A stretch of DNA of 64,000 nucleotides, from assembly GCF_005280655.1 (NCBI RefSeq), contig NZ_CP040058.1, forward strand, positions 467,001 through 531,000, in the 5' to 3' direction. Origin of the DNA: Anaerostipes rhamnosivorans. Its GTDB lineage: Bacteria > Bacillota > Clostridia > Lachnospirales > Lachnospiraceae. Of this stretch, positions 9,399 through 18,129 are shown piece by piece. The position numbers were made by a program, and so were the translations under genes. The stretch's first letter is position 1. Each line of letters begins with the position of its first letter. The notes below the pieces were generated by a model. The model saw only the letters and a program-made list of their open reading frames with translations. It did no database searches and was not told the origin of the DNA.

Positions 9399-10748
9399 AT
9401 GTTTAAAATAGTGATACCTGAAAAAGCAAAACAAATCATAAATCAGCTGGAACAGGCCGGCTACGAAGCATATGTCGTAGGCGGCCCGGTCCGGGACTGC
9501 ATTTTGGGCAAGTGTCCTATGGATTGGGACATCACCACATCCGCATCTCCTTACCAAGTAAAGGAGATTTTTTCATATACCATTGACACCGGGATTGCCC
9601 ACGGCACTGTCACAGTCATGATGGACAGAGAACCGTTTGAGGTGACCACTTACCGGGTGGACGGAGAATATAAGGACCACAGAAGACCGGAGGAGGTCTG
9701 TTTTACAAAATCTTTAAAAGAAGATCTTCTAAGACGGGATTTCACGATCAACGCCATGGCATATAATGATAGGGATGGGCTGATCGACTACTATGGAGGT
9801 GTGGAGGATCTGAAACGTAAGGTCATCCGCTGCGTGGGTCAGGCTTCCAAACGTTTTGATGAGGATGCCCTGAGGATCTTAAGAGCCCTGCGGTTTCAGG
9901 CACAGCTGGGATTTACCATTGAGGATCAGACAAAGCAGGCAGTCAGAGAGCAGGCCAAATACTTAAAGGACATCAGCGCAGAGCGGATCCAGGTAGAGCT
10001 TACCAAGCTTCTTTTGTCCAAACATCCGGAAACAATCCTGGATGCATATGAACTGGGAGTCACAAGCGTGGTACTGCCTGAATTTGACCGGATGATGGAG
10101 ACTCCCCAGAATAACCCCCATCATCGTTACAGCGTAGGGGTTCACACGGTAGAGGCATTAAAGAATGCTGAGGCGGACCATATTCTGCGCTGGACGATGC
10201 TCCTCCACGATGTGGGAAAACCAGATGCCAGAGTGGAGGGACCGGACAAAGACCGGTTCCAAGGACATCACGTGATCGGTGAGGAGATGGCCAGAAAGAT
10301 TCTAAGGCGGTTGAAGTTCGACAATCAGACAGTGAAGCAGGTGACAAAACTGGTCTACTGGCATGATATTCGGTTCGGCTCTGCAAAGGAAGTGAACAAA
10401 AGGACGGTGAGAAGGTGGGCAAGCAAGCTTTCTGTCCCGTTGTTTGAAAAGCTTTTAAAGGTCCAGCAGGCAGATATCCTGGCCCAGAGCAGTTTTATGC
10501 TGGAGGAAAAGCAGGAGATTCTTGACCGCACCGCAGTGCTGTTTGAGGAGATCAAAAAGGAAAAGGATTGTCTAAAGGTAAAGGATCTTGCCCTTGACGG
10601 AAAGGATCTGATCAGCCTTGGCATGAAACCTGGAAAAGAATTGGGTGAAATGCTCAATGAACTTTTGGAGCTTGTACTGGATGATCCCGGCAAAAACAGC
10701 AGGGAGATACTCACGCAGGCTGTGAAGGAGAAAAGAGGAAAGCAATGA
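9399..10748 (+). CDS. cca: CCA tRNA nucleotidyltransferase with HD domain
   Basis: Adds or repairs the 3' CCA end of tRNA. It is 449 residues. The nucleotidyltransferase head has GGPVRDCILGK and MDWDITTSA, whose two Asp bind metal, followed by RRDFTINAMAYN and the nucleotide-selecting region around DEDALRILRALRFQAQLGF. A C-terminal HD domain is marked by LRWTMLLHDVGKPDA and HHVIGEEMA, as in bacterial class II enzymes with phosphohydrolase activity. Whether it is a full CCA enzyme or an A-adding enzyme is not certain, but no second cca gene is seen here. Its stop overlaps the next start. Confidence 0.93.
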   Translation: MFKIVIPEKAKQIINQLEQAGYEAYVVGGPVRDCILGKCPMDWDITTSASPYQVKEIFSYTIDTGIAHGTVTVMMDREPFEVTTYRVDGEYKDHRRPEEVCFTKSLKEDLLRRDFTINAMAYNDRDGLIDYYGGVEDLKRKVIRCVGQASKRFDEDALRILRALRFQAQLGFTIEDQTKQAVREQAKYLKDISAERIQVELTKLLLSKHPETILDAYELGVTSVVLPEFDRMMETPQNNPHHRYSVGVHTVEALKNAEADHILRWTMLLHDVGKPDARVEGPDKDRFQGHHVIGEEMARKILRRLKFDNQTVKQVTKLVYWHDIRFGSAKEVNKRTVRRWASKLSVPLFEKLLKVQQADILAQSSFMLEEKQEILDRTAVLFEEIKKEKDCLKVKDLALDGKDLISLGMKPGKELGEMLNELLELVLDDPGKNSREILTQAVKEKRGKQ

Positions 10749-11542
10749 TTCTCATTTTGATACCAGTTTTTGTTCTTTTATACTTGTATATGATTTATCC
10801 GGGAAAGTTAAGAAAGCATCCGGTGCTGGAGACGAAATACTTTGCGCACCGGGGGCTGCACGGGTTTGACGGTATTCCGGAAAACTCCATGAAAGCTTTC
10901 CAGAACGCGGTGGATCATGGGTATGGGATCGAACTGGATGTACAGCTTACCAAAGATGACGTGATGGTGGTCCATCATGATTATGACATTAAGAGAACCT
11001 GCGGTGTCAACAAAAAAATCCGGGATCTGACCTATGAGCAGCTGAGAAGATATCCGTTGATGGAAACGAAAGAGCGTATTCCAAGATTTGTGGATGTGCT
11101 GGAAATGGTTCACGGACAGGTTCCCCTTTTGGTAGAGTTAAAAATGGAGCACTGTGACCGGAAGCTGTGCCGGCTGTCGGCGGAGGCGCTGGACCGTTAT
11201 CACGGCCTTTACTGTATGGAGTCCTTCCATCCCTATGCACTGTTTTGGTTCCGGATGAACCGGCCGGAAGTGATCAGAGGACAGCTGTCAATGAATTTCA
11301 GAAAGGATCAGCACAAGGGCAATCAGCTGGCCTACTGGGCAGAACAGAAACTTTTGACCAATTTTGCCACGAAACCGGACTTTATTGCATATAAATATAT
11401 TTACTGGGATGAACCATCGCTGAGGCTGTGCCGCAGGATATCCGGCATCCCTGTCTATGGATGGACCTTCCGGAACAAAAAAGAGTATGAGAAATACCGT
11501 AAAAAGTTTTATGGATATATTTTTGAAAAGTTTCTACCTTAA
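10745..11542 (+). CDS. Glycerophosphodiester phosphodiesterase, membrane-anchored
   Basis: 265-residue GDPD-fold enzyme that hydrolyses glycerophosphodiesters to glycerol-3-phosphate and an alcohol. Residues 1-18 are a membrane segment (ILILIPVFVLLYLYMIYP). The catalytic core begins FAHRGLHGFDGIPENS with the catalytic His and metal Glu, continues GIELDVQLTKDDVMVVHHD, and ends with the LLVELK metal-binding strand. The C-terminal VYGWTFRNKKEYEKY is the usual last strand. It overlaps cca by 4 bases (ATGA). Confidence 0.9.
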   Translation: MILILIPVFVLLYLYMIYPGKLRKHPVLETKYFAHRGLHGFDGIPENSMKAFQNAVDHGYGIELDVQLTKDDVMVVHHDYDIKRTCGVNKKIRDLTYEQLRRYPLMETKERIPRFVDVLEMVHGQVPLLVELKMEHCDRKLCRLSAEALDRYHGLYCMESFHPYALFWFRMNRPEVIRGQLSMNFRKDQHKGNQLAYWAEQKLLTNFATKPDFIAYKYIYWDEPSLRLCRRISGIPVYGWTFRNKKEYEKYRKKFYGYIFEKFLP

Positions 11543-11547
11543 AGGTA

Positions 11548-11556
11548 TGATATAAT
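11548..11556 (+). promoter_or_regulatory. Extended -10 promoter for ddl
   Basis: TGATATAAT: a perfect TATAAT at 11551-11556 preceded by the TGn extension, with no good -35. Transcription would begin near 11563. An upstream in-frame ATG at 11563 would then sit at the transcript start, so the RBS-backed ATG at 11590 is preferred for ddl. Confidence 0.6.
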
Positions 11557-11589
11557 GTCACCATGATGAAAAGGAGATGTAAGACAGAT

Positions 11590-12642
11590 ATGAAGAAGAA
11601 TGTCGCTGTAATTTTCGGGGGTAGATCCTCCGAACATGAAGTGTCCTGTGTTTCGGCTGCTACAGTCATCCGGAGCCTGGATGAGAATAAATATAATGTG
11701 ATCTTAGTGGGGATAACAAGAGGCGGCCGATGGCTGCTTGTGGATAAACTCAAGGACATCGAGGACGGAAGCTGGAGAGAATCCAAAGTGAATGCGGTCA
11801 TTTCTCCGGATACACAGGATCAGGCTCTCGTACTCCTGGCGGAGGGGACTTACCGTCTCCAGCCGGTGGATGTGATCTTTCCGGTTCTGCACGGCTTAAA
11901 CGGAGAGGACGGAACGATCCAGGGATTGTTTGAGATGGCGCAGATTCCATATGTGGGCTGCGGGGTTCTTGCCTCAGCGGTTTCCATGGATAAGGTCTAC
12001 ACAAAGATTATAGTGGAGGATCTGGGGATCCGCCAGGCAGAGTTTGTACACATCCGGAGAAGTGATCTGGCCCGGATGGAAGAGACCCTTGACAGAGCGG
12101 AGGCAAAGCTTTCCTATCCCATGTTCGTGAAACCTTCCAGGGCAGGATCTTCTGTGGGAGTTTCCAAGGCAGAGAACAGGGAAGAACTAGCTGCTGCCCT
12201 TGTGAAGGCCGCAGAGCATGACCGGAACATTTTGGTGGAAGAGACCATTGTGGGACGGGAAGTGGAATGCGCGGTTCTTGGCGGTAAAGAGGTCAAAGCT
12301 TCCGGCGTAGGGGAGATCCTTGCGGCTGCCGATTTCTATGATTATGACGCCAAGTATAACAATGCAGAGTCCAAGACAGTCATCGATCCGCCGATGCCGG
12401 AGGAGACGAGGGAGGAGATCCGCAAGTCAGCGGCAGAGATCTTTAAGGCTGTGGACGGATACGGTCTTTCCCGTGTGGATTTCTTTATTGCGGATAACGG
12501 AGAAGTGGTATTTAATGAGATCAATACTCTCCCTGGGTTTACTTCCATCAGTATGTACCCTATGTTATGGGCAGCCCAGGGAATTGAGACACCGGCACTT
12601 GCGGATGAGCTGATCCGTCTTGCGGAAGAAAGGTTTGAGTAA
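11590..12642 (+). CDS. ddl: D-alanine-D-alanine ligase
   Basis: ATP-grasp ligase making the D-Ala-D-Ala dipeptide for peptidoglycan. It has about 350 residues from MKKNVAVIFGGRSSEHEVSC. ATP-grasp landmarks are MSMDKVYTK-type helix (VSMDKVYTKIIVEDLG), FVKPSRAGSSVGVSKA, EETIVGREVECAVLGG, SRVDFFIADNGEVVFNEINTLPGF in segments, and a C-terminal SMYPMLW. I start it at 11590 behind AAGGAGATG rather than at the upstream ATG 11563, which lies at the predicted transcript start. murI follows 2 bases after the stop, giving a cell-wall precursor pair. Confidence 0.95.
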   Translation: MKKNVAVIFGGRSSEHEVSCVSAATVIRSLDENKYNVILVGITRGGRWLLVDKLKDIEDGSWRESKVNAVISPDTQDQALVLLAEGTYRLQPVDVIFPVLHGLNGEDGTIQGLFEMAQIPYVGCGVLASAVSMDKVYTKIIVEDLGIRQAEFVHIRRSDLARMEETLDRAEAKLSYPMFVKPSRAGSSVGVSKAENREELAAALVKAAEHDRNILVEETIVGREVECAVLGGKEVKASGVGEILAAADFYDYDAKYNNAESKTVIDPPMPEETREEIRKSAAEIFKAVDGYGLSRVDFFIADNGEVVFNEINTLPGFTSISMYPMLWAAQGIETPALADELIRLAEERFE

Positions 12643-12644
12643 TA

Positions 12645-13463
12645 ATGAGCAGCACACATGACAATGCACCCATCGGAGTGTTTGATTCAGGTGTGGGAGG
12701 TCTTACTGTGGCCAGGGAGATCATGAGGCAGCTCCCGGATGAGAGCCTGATCTACTTTGGAGACACGGCGAGAGTTCCCTATGGAACCAAATCAAAGGAT
12801 ACGGTCATCCGGTATTCCAGACAGATCGTAAATTTTTTATTGAGCAAAAATGTGAAAGCCATCGTGGTAGCCTGTAATACGGCCAGTGCCCTGGCTATGT
12901 CAAAACTTCAAAAGGAATATATCGTGCCCATGATCGGCATGGTGAGGCCCGGGGCCATTGCGGCTACCAGAGCCACAAAGAACCAGCACATCGGTATCAT
13001 AGGAACCAACGCCACCATAAAGAGCGGCCAGTACGGCAGGTATTTAAGGGAGCTGAATCCGGAGGTGACGGTCGTGACCAAAGCCTGTCCGATGTTTGTG
13101 CCTCTGGTGGAAGAGGGGCTCATCGATGACAGGATCACGGAGGATATGGTGTCCAGGTATCTGAGGGAATTCGACCAGTATCATATCGATTCTCTGATCC
13201 TGGGATGCACACATTACCCATTGCTTCAAAACCCTATTAAGAATTTTGTAGGGGAAACGGTGACTCTGATCAACCCTGCCTATGAGACTGCAAAGTCTCT
13301 GAAGGAACTGTTAAAAGAGCGCAAAATTGCCGCAGAAAGCGGACACGCCGCAGAATATGAATACTATGTCAGTGACATGGAAGACCAGTTTCTCACCTTT
13401 GCGGACCGAGTGCTGCCGTGTCATGTAGAAAATGTACAGCCGATTGATATTGAAAAATATTAG
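12645..13463 (+). CDS. murI: Glutamate racemase
   Basis: Makes D-glutamate for peptidoglycan. It has 272 residues. The N-terminus IGVFDSGVGGLTVAREI is the family signature. The two catalytic Cys are in VVACNTASA (about residue 75) and LGCTHYPLL (about 187). It starts 2 bases after ddl, so both wall-precursor enzymes are co-transcribed from the promoter near 11551. Confidence 0.96.
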   Translation: MSSTHDNAPIGVFDSGVGGLTVAREIMRQLPDESLIYFGDTARVPYGTKSKDTVIRYSRQIVNFLLSKNVKAIVVACNTASALAMSKLQKEYIVPMIGMVRPGAIAATRATKNQHIGIIGTNATIKSGQYGRYLRELNPEVTVVTKACPMFVPLVEEGLIDDRITEDMVSRYLREFDQYHIDSLILGCTHYPLLQNPIKNFVGETVTLINPAYETAKSLKELLKERKIAAESGHAAEYEYYVSDMEDQFLTFADRVLPCHVENVQPIDIEKY

Positions 13464-13472
13464 AGGAGACAA

Positions 13473-13925
13473 ATGAAGAAAGAAGTAATTATAAATATTT
13501 CCGGCCTTCAGCTGGATGTCAGCTCGGAGGAACCCATCGAATTGATGACTACAGGGGCTTACTATCTGAAAAATGGAAAGCATTATATCATGTATGATGA
13601 GCTGACTGATGACTCTCAGATTGTAAAGAACCGGCTTAAGATCAGTCCGAAGGTTGTGGAAGTAACAAAAAAGGGAGCCAGCAGCTCCCATATGGTTTTT
13701 GAGCGGGGAAAAGAAAACCTCACTTACTACGATACTCCGTTCGGCAGTCTTTTGCTTGGCATCAACACCAGCAAGATTGACCTTCAGGAGACAGAGGACA
13801 GCATGGCCCTGCATATTGACTATGGTCTATCCATCAACTCAGATCATATTTCAGACTGTTCCATTGACGTATCCATTGCGTCGAAAAACACGGAACACAA
13901 AGACTGCGCAAACTGTACCCAGTAA
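13473..13925 (+). CDS. DUF1934 (YwiB-like) beta-barrel protein
   Basis: 150-residue protein of the DUF1934 family, predicted calycin-like beta-barrel of unknown function. Features are the opening KEVIINISGLQLDVS, the ELMTTGAYYLKNGKHYIMYDEL block, FERGKENLTYYDTPFGSLLLGI in segments, and a C-terminal ALHIDYGLSIN. It follows murI by 9 bases with RBS AGAGGAG. Its last 75 bases overlap, tail to tail, the convergent PAP2 gene. The end after LSINSDHIS shows no family feature and may be an extension. Confidence 0.85.
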   Translation: MKKEVIINISGLQLDVSSEEPIELMTTGAYYLKNGKHYIMYDELTDDSQIVKNRLKISPKVVEVTKKGASSSHMVFERGKENLTYYDTPFGSLLLGINTSKIDLQETEDSMALHIDYGLSINSDHISDCSIDVSIASKNTEHKDCANCTQ

Positions 13926-14372
13926 AATACCGCCGAGGACATCGGTAGGATAATGTACATACAGGTACAGCCTGCTGAATGCGATCAGCGCTGCCAGGAC
14001 AAAAGCTGGGATCCCCAGCTTTTTGTCGTATAAGTACAAAAATACTGCCGCGCCGAACGAGGATGCGGAATGTCCGGACGGAAATGAATAGCGGCCGGGA
14101 GGCGGGATCAGCAGTTTGATATCCCGGTAGGTAAAAGGTCTTGCCCTGCCTATCAGAGGTTTGATGATCTGGTCCCCGATGATGTTGGCGATTAGCATAA
14201 CGATCAGCATCCCCAGGCCTGCCTTTCGGTATTTTTTTGTAAACAGAAGAATGACGGCAATCAGAATCCAGACGGTCCCTGCATCGCCTAAATGGGTGAT
14301 CCGGGTAAAGAAACTGTCCAGAAACGGAGTTCTCATGTGCGTTTGGATGAAGTCTAGTATTTGAAAATCCAT
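13851..14372 (-). CDS. PAP2-family phosphatase, integral membrane
   Basis: 173-residue membrane phosphatase, of the type that dephosphorylates lipid phosphates or undecaprenyl pyrophosphate. All three PAP2 motifs are present: KPLIGRARPF (K-x6-RP), PSGHSAS, and SRLYLYVHYPTDVLGG (SR-x5-H-x3-D). About five membrane spans. The start MDFQILDFIQ is preceded on the minus strand by AAGGAGCAG. The 3' end overlaps DUF1934 by 75 bases in antisense, with no terminator between, and the 5' end diverges from a GNAT gene. Confidence 0.92.
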   Translation of the reverse strand: MDFQILDFIQTHMRTPFLDSFFTRITHLGDAGTVWILIAVILLFTKKYRKAGLGMLIVMLIANIIGDQIIKPLIGRARPFTYRDIKLLIPPPGRYSFPSGHSASSFGAAVFLYLYDKKLGIPAFVLAALIAFSRLYLYVHYPTDVLGGILLGTVCAVFVFRVFRRNGYVNGTV

Positions 14373-14421
14373 AACTGCTCCTTACTTTTTTTCTTAAATT
14401 ATATCACAAAAGATGGCTTCG

Positions 14422-14430
14422 TGTTATAAT
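14422..14430 (+). promoter_or_regulatory. Extended -10 promoter for GNAT gene
   Basis: TGTTATAAT: TATAAT at 14425-14430 with the TGn extension, 36 bases before the GNAT start. The -35 position (TATCAC) is poor. It lies in the 93-base region between the divergent PAP2 and GNAT genes. Confidence 0.5.
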
Positions 14431-14465
14431 ATCAAAATGAATTACAACAGATAGAAGGAATAAAA

Positions 14466-14894
14466 ATGATTACACTAGTTGCAAACCACATCGGAGTGGA
14501 TACCTATCTTTGGCTCCGCGAAGCCGTCGGTTTTAAAAAGCTTTCAAGGACTCAGGCAGTTAAAGCGCTGAAAAACAGTCTATATGTAGTAGCGGCCTAT
14601 GCGGATGACAGAATCGTGGGCATGGGACGTATCGTAGGGGACGGAGCAGTGATCTGCTATATTCAGGATTTGATGATACATCCGGACTATCAGAGGGCCG
14701 GCGTCGGAAGTAAGCTGATCGAGAATCTGGCTGCTTTTGTGGAAAGTATCCGGGAAGACGATACGGAGATGATGCTGGATCTGATGTGTGCAAAAGGAAG
14801 AGAAGCCTTTTATGAGGCACATGGTTTTATGGCCCGGCCGAATCAGGATCTGGGGCCTGGCATGATAAGGTACTTAAATGAAAGGAGAGAATGA
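14466..14894 (+). CDS. GNAT-family N-acetyltransferase
   Basis: 142-residue acetyltransferase of the GNAT fold. Acetyl-CoA motif A is YIQDLMIHPDYQRAGVGSKL, with the Q-x-x-G-V-G pyrophosphate loop. Motif B is seen in the C-terminal CAKGREAFYEAHGFMARPN. The acceptor substrate cannot be predicted. RBS AGAAGGAA precedes the ATG. A DUF4190 gene follows 4 bases after the stop. Confidence 0.85.
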   Translation: MITLVANHIGVDTYLWLREAVGFKKLSRTQAVKALKNSLYVVAAYADDRIVGMGRIVGDGAVICYIQDLMIHPDYQRAGVGSKLIENLAAFVESIREDDTEMMLDLMCAKGREAFYEAHGFMARPNQDLGPGMIRYLNERRE

Positions 14895-14898
14895 ATAG

Positions 14899-15519
14899 AT
14901 GGAAGAAAAAAAGTATGACCCTTATACAGGGGAAGAAATCAAGGAGCCAGTGGAGGAGGTTGGAGACCAGGCAGAGCAGGCGGCAGTCCAGAGCGAACCT
15001 GTGGCAGAGCAGACGGAGTCCGAACCATCTCCTGATACGATCGTAGTGGGGGAAAGCGGATATTATTATCAGGAAGAAAGACAGCAGGATTATGGATATC
15101 AGCAGAACCAGACAGGGGCACAGGCATATGCGGCTCAGGAGGAACCTCCGAAAAACAATCATGCGACTGTTTCACTTGTGCTTGGCGTTGTATCCATCGC
15201 ATTGGCATGCTGCTGTTTTCCCGTAGCTTTTGTGCTGGGAATTGTGGCAGTTGTCTTGTTTTGTATTTCACCTAAGTTTATGGGCAAAAAGGACGGAAAG
15301 GCCGTTGCAGGCCTGATCTGCGGTATCTGCGGTATTGTTTTGTCCATAATGATCACTGTGTTTGTGGTTGTAAATATTGCAAGCGGTGACTACCAGAATT
15401 ATGTGAACAATTATGACACTCACAGCAATGATGATGACGATGATGACTTCTGGGATGATACGGATGACACAAATTCCGATGATGTGAATACAAGTGACAA
15501 CTGGAATGAAGATGTCTAA
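14899..15519 (+). CDS. DUF4190 membrane protein with acidic tails
   Basis: 206 residues. The N-terminal 85 residues are hydrophilic, acidic and Gln-rich. Residues about 88-165 hold two membrane spans with the DUF4190 pattern (HATVSLVLGVVSIALACCC, then GLICGICGIVLSIMITVFV). The last 40 residues are an Asp/Asn-rich tail including a run of seven Asp, which suggests a metal- or surface-exposed segment. Function unknown. The next gene (DUF2752) begins directly after its stop, a pairing common in Clostridia. Confidence 0.82.
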   Translation: MEEKKYDPYTGEEIKEPVEEVGDQAEQAAVQSEPVAEQTESEPSPDTIVVGESGYYYQEERQQDYGYQQNQTGAQAYAAQEEPPKNNHATVSLVLGVVSIALACCCFPVAFVLGIVAVVLFCISPKFMGKKDGKAVAGLICGICGIVLSIMITVFVVVNIASGDYQNYVNNYDTHSNDDDDDDFWDDTDDTNSDDVNTSDNWNEDV

Positions 15520-15867
15520 ATGATGGATAAGATATGGACACTGATCCCGGCCTTCCCCTGCGTTTTTAAAATGGTCACGCATCTTTATTGTCCGGCCTGC
15601 GGAGGCACCAGGGCGGCTCTCGCCTTTATACAGATGGATTTTGTTACTTCACTGAAATGCAATCCTATTTTTATGTATTTGGTGTTGGTTGGAGGCTGGG
15701 TTGGTATTGGTGCCCTGATCCGAAAGGCTGGGAGGGGTACCGGAAGTTTTTTCCGTTTCCGCATGTGGATGCTGTATGTGGGTTTGGTCCTGTTTTTTGG
15801 ATTTGGAATCTTGAGGGACATAGGACTGTATTTTTATCACTATGATTATTTGGGAGATTTTTATTAG
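15520..15867 (+). CDS. DUF2752 membrane protein
   Basis: 115 residues with the DUF2752 signature CPACGGTRA near residue 25, followed by two to three membrane spans. Function unknown. It starts at the base after the stop of the DUF4190 gene and is followed by a terminator hairpin, so these two end the transcript that starts at the GNAT gene. Confidence 0.85.
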   Translation: MMDKIWTLIPAFPCVFKMVTHLYCPACGGTRAALAFIQMDFVTSLKCNPIFMYLVLVGGWVGIGALIRKAGRGTGSFFRFRMWMLYVGLVLFFGFGILRDIGLYFYHYDYLGDFY

Positions 15868-15876
15868 AGCAGAGAT

Positions 15877-15912
15877 AAATTCCGGAGCTGAAAGACAGTT
15901 TCCGGAATTTTT
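15877..15912 (+). terminator. Rho-independent terminator after DUF2752
   Basis: Stem AAATTCCGG (15877-15885) pairs with CCGGAATTT (15902-15910), followed by Ts. It lies just after the DUF2752 stop. Confidence 0.75.
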
Positions 15913-16011
15913 AATTAAGTGTAAGTGTTTTGTATTATATGGTTGCTGGATACTGTGACCGGATTTTAAGATTGGAATAGTGGTATAATTTTATGAGGAA
16001 GGGGTGGTACC

Positions 16012-16446
16012 ATGCAGAAAAAAAGCCTGATCAGCCATATTTGCTGGGTGTTTGTGTTTCTAATCCTGTGTTATGGATTTAGATATATCGATGCTTTTTT
16101 GAGAAATGGGTTTTTAGTCAAAAGACAGCTAAACTATATTTCCATCGTCATGACAGCAGAGCCATTGATGTATCTGATCTTGGGTGTAATGCTGGGACTG
16201 CTGCTTTTGATCAGTATGAGTTACAATGTCTCCAGACGGCAGATGGTAAGTGAACTGTTGATTGCAGAAATTCCGGTTTTATTTTCTGTGTTGAATGAAC
16301 TGGTGAGGGACCTAATGGTGAATCATGGATTTATGGTGAACAGAGTTATCAACAGGTCATTCTCTTCAGCACGATGGATCGCAGTTCCATACATTTTGTT
16401 TTTGTATATATGTAGAATAAAATATTTACATAGGGTGGGAAGATAA
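16012..16446 (+). CDS. Hypothetical four-span membrane protein
   Basis: 144 residues, not recognised. Four hydrophobic segments are visible at about 8-28, 48-70, 76-98 and 120-138. There are no charged catalytic motifs. It has a TATAAT at 15984-15989 with TGn extension and an AAGGGG ribosome binding site. A strong bidirectional terminator separates it from the convergent EAL-domain gene, so it is a single-gene transcript. Confidence 0.65.
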   Translation: MQKKSLISHICWVFVFLILCYGFRYIDAFLRNGFLVKRQLNYISIVMTAEPLMYLILGVMLGLLLLISMSYNVSRRQMVSELLIAEIPVLFSVLNELVRDLMVNHGFMVNRVINRSFSSARWIAVPYILFLYICRIKYLHRVGR

Positions 16447-16450
16447 AGAG

Positions 16451-16493
16451 AAGGCAGAAGAAGCAAGGATCAAAGATTTGCTTTTTCTGCCTT
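16451..16493. terminator. Bidirectional terminator
   Basis: Stem AAGGCAGAAGAAGCAA (16451-16466) pairs with TTGCTTTTTCTGCCTT (16478-16493) with one G-T pair. It lies between two convergent genes and can serve both. Confidence 0.8.
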
Positions 16494-16499
16494 CCACTT

Positions 16500-17972
16500 T
16501 TATATGGTATCCTCCCACTGTTCAAAGTCAGGGACCGACAGCGGTTTTGAAAAATAATAACCCTGGACAGTTTCGCAGTGGACACTCTCAAGGATCTGGA
16601 TTTGTTCCTGTGTCTCTATTCCCTCAGCTACAAGCTGGATTCCCAGTTTATTTGCTATTTCGATAAAACCAGAGATAAGATGTACAGCTTTTACATTTGT
16701 CATATCTGCAAAGAACTGGCGGTCCAATTTTACGGTATCTATGTCAAAGTCCTTCAACAGGGCAAGTGTGGAAAAACCAACGCCAAAATCGTCCAGGGCA
16801 CATTGGAATCCAAGCCTGTGCATCTCTGTGATACAGTTCTTTACCAGCTTCCGCTGTTGTTCATCCAGAAAACTGTATTCGGTCAATTCAAACTCAATGA
16901 TCCCGTCGGGTATTTGATACTTCTTCTTGATCTCTGAAAATTTTCTTAGAAAATTGAGATTTTTAAAATGTGCCCGGGACAGATTGACGGATATAGGAAA
17001 CAGCGCCTTCTGTCGTTTGATACGGGCTTGCAGGTAAATACAGACTTCTTCAAACACATAAAGATCAAGCCTGCATATTTTATCGTTTTCTTCAAAGAGA
17101 GGTATAAAATCACCAGGACAGATCATTCCTTTCTCCGGATGAATCCATCTGGCCAACGCCTCGGCTCCGGTTATTGTCCGGTCAGACAACCGGATCTTGG
17201 GCTGGAGATAGACCTGAAAATAACGGTTTTTAATAGAACTTTCAAAAAGAGAGTTCAGCTCATATTCTATCCGTAGTTGTTTTGCCATACCAGGATGGTA
17301 GATATAACAGGGACCAGCACCATCCTGTTTCCGGCAGGCACTCCTGGCCCGGTCCTGTACGATGGTGACATCTAAACTTGGATCATCCACCAGATAGATG
17401 CCATATAAAAGTGTGAGTTCATATTCTATATCAGTAATCTTGTTAAAAGAATTAATATCCGCAGACAAATCCAGAAGACGGCGTGTGATGTTCTGGGCGC
17501 TGTGTTCCTTGAGACAGAGGAAAAAACAGTCCGAGTTATCTCTGGCTGCGGTCTCGCCGGTGCGGATAAAGTGCTCCAGTTTACTGGATACGTACTTTAA
17601 GGTGGCATTTCCGGCGGAAGATCCAAAATTTTCGTTGATCAGCTTAAAGCCTTTTATATTCATAAATACAACGGCATATGTTCCTGCTTTCATATGGGCG
17701 GCCAGTTTTTCATATGCCAGGCAAAACGCTGCCTCATTCATGCCGCCGGTCAACGGGTCCGTCAATGCAGCGGTTTTAAGCTGTCTGAATCTTGATCTGT
17801 AATACAGGACTAGTGACACGAAAACAGAACATATTATCACTGTCTTTAGTTTGAAAGTGCTTGAGATCATAAGAAAACTAAGAGAAACCAACACAATCCA
17901 AACGCAGGCAGACCGGATTTTAAGAAAAGCAAAAGCTCCTTTATCCCTTACGATTCTTTTGTTATTTTTCAT
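16500..17972 (-). CDS. Cyclic-di-GMP phosphodiesterase (EAL) with degenerate GGDEF
   Basis: About 490 residues. Two membrane spans near residues 15-60 are followed by a GGDEF-like domain (about 75-220) and an EAL domain (about 235-485). The GGDEF signature is replaced by DNSDCF, so cyclase activity is unlikely. The EAL domain is intact: AEALARW, SVNLSRAHF, EFELTEYSF, LDDFGVGFSTL, KLDRQF, VAEGIETQEQ and QGYYFSKPL. It should hydrolyse c-di-GMP to pGpG. I start it at MKNNKR because GGAG lies 8 bases upstream there, whereas the earlier ATG at 17990 has its purine run too close. Minus strand, convergent with the preceding gene. Confidence 0.9.
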   Translation of the reverse strand: MKNNKRIVRDKGAFAFLKIRSACVWIVLVSLSFLMISSTFKLKTVIICSVFVSLVLYYRSRFRQLKTAALTDPLTGGMNEAAFCLAYEKLAAHMKAGTYAVVFMNIKGFKLINENFGSSAGNATLKYVSSKLEHFIRTGETAARDNSDCFFLCLKEHSAQNITRRLLDLSADINSFNKITDIEYELTLLYGIYLVDDPSLDVTIVQDRARSACRKQDGAGPCYIYHPGMAKQLRIEYELNSLFESSIKNRYFQVYLQPKIRLSDRTITGAEALARWIHPEKGMICPGDFIPLFEENDKICRLDLYVFEEVCIYLQARIKRQKALFPISVNLSRAHFKNLNFLRKFSEIKKKYQIPDGIIEFELTEYSFLDEQQRKLVKNCITEMHRLGFQCALDDFGVGFSTLALLKDFDIDTVKLDRQFFADMTNVKAVHLISGFIEIANKLGIQLVAEGIETQEQIQILESVHCETVQGYYFSKPLSVPDFEQWEDTI

Positions 17973-18067
17973 CCTTATCACTCCATTCATAACCCCTTCT
18001 AATAAAAAAATAATATCATTGTTTCATAGGTCCAGCAATAAATAATCTGCGTACGTATACAAATAGC

Positions 18068-18096
18068 TTGTTGGAACTTTTTGATTATTGTATAAT
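18068..18096 (+). promoter_or_regulatory. Promoter for the double-GntR regulator
   Basis: TTGTTG at 18068-18073, a 17-base spacer, and TATAAT at 18091-18096. It is 33 bases before the start of the regulator gene, which has a GGGAGG ribosome binding site. Confidence 0.65.
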
Positions 18097-18129
18097 TTAT
18101 TGAAATCAGACTAAAGGGAGGCGGAACGT

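Noticed and set aside
16500..17990. Active diguanylate cyclase in the EAL protein
   Set aside because: The GGDEF loop is replaced by DNSDCF, and the metal and substrate residues are not kept.
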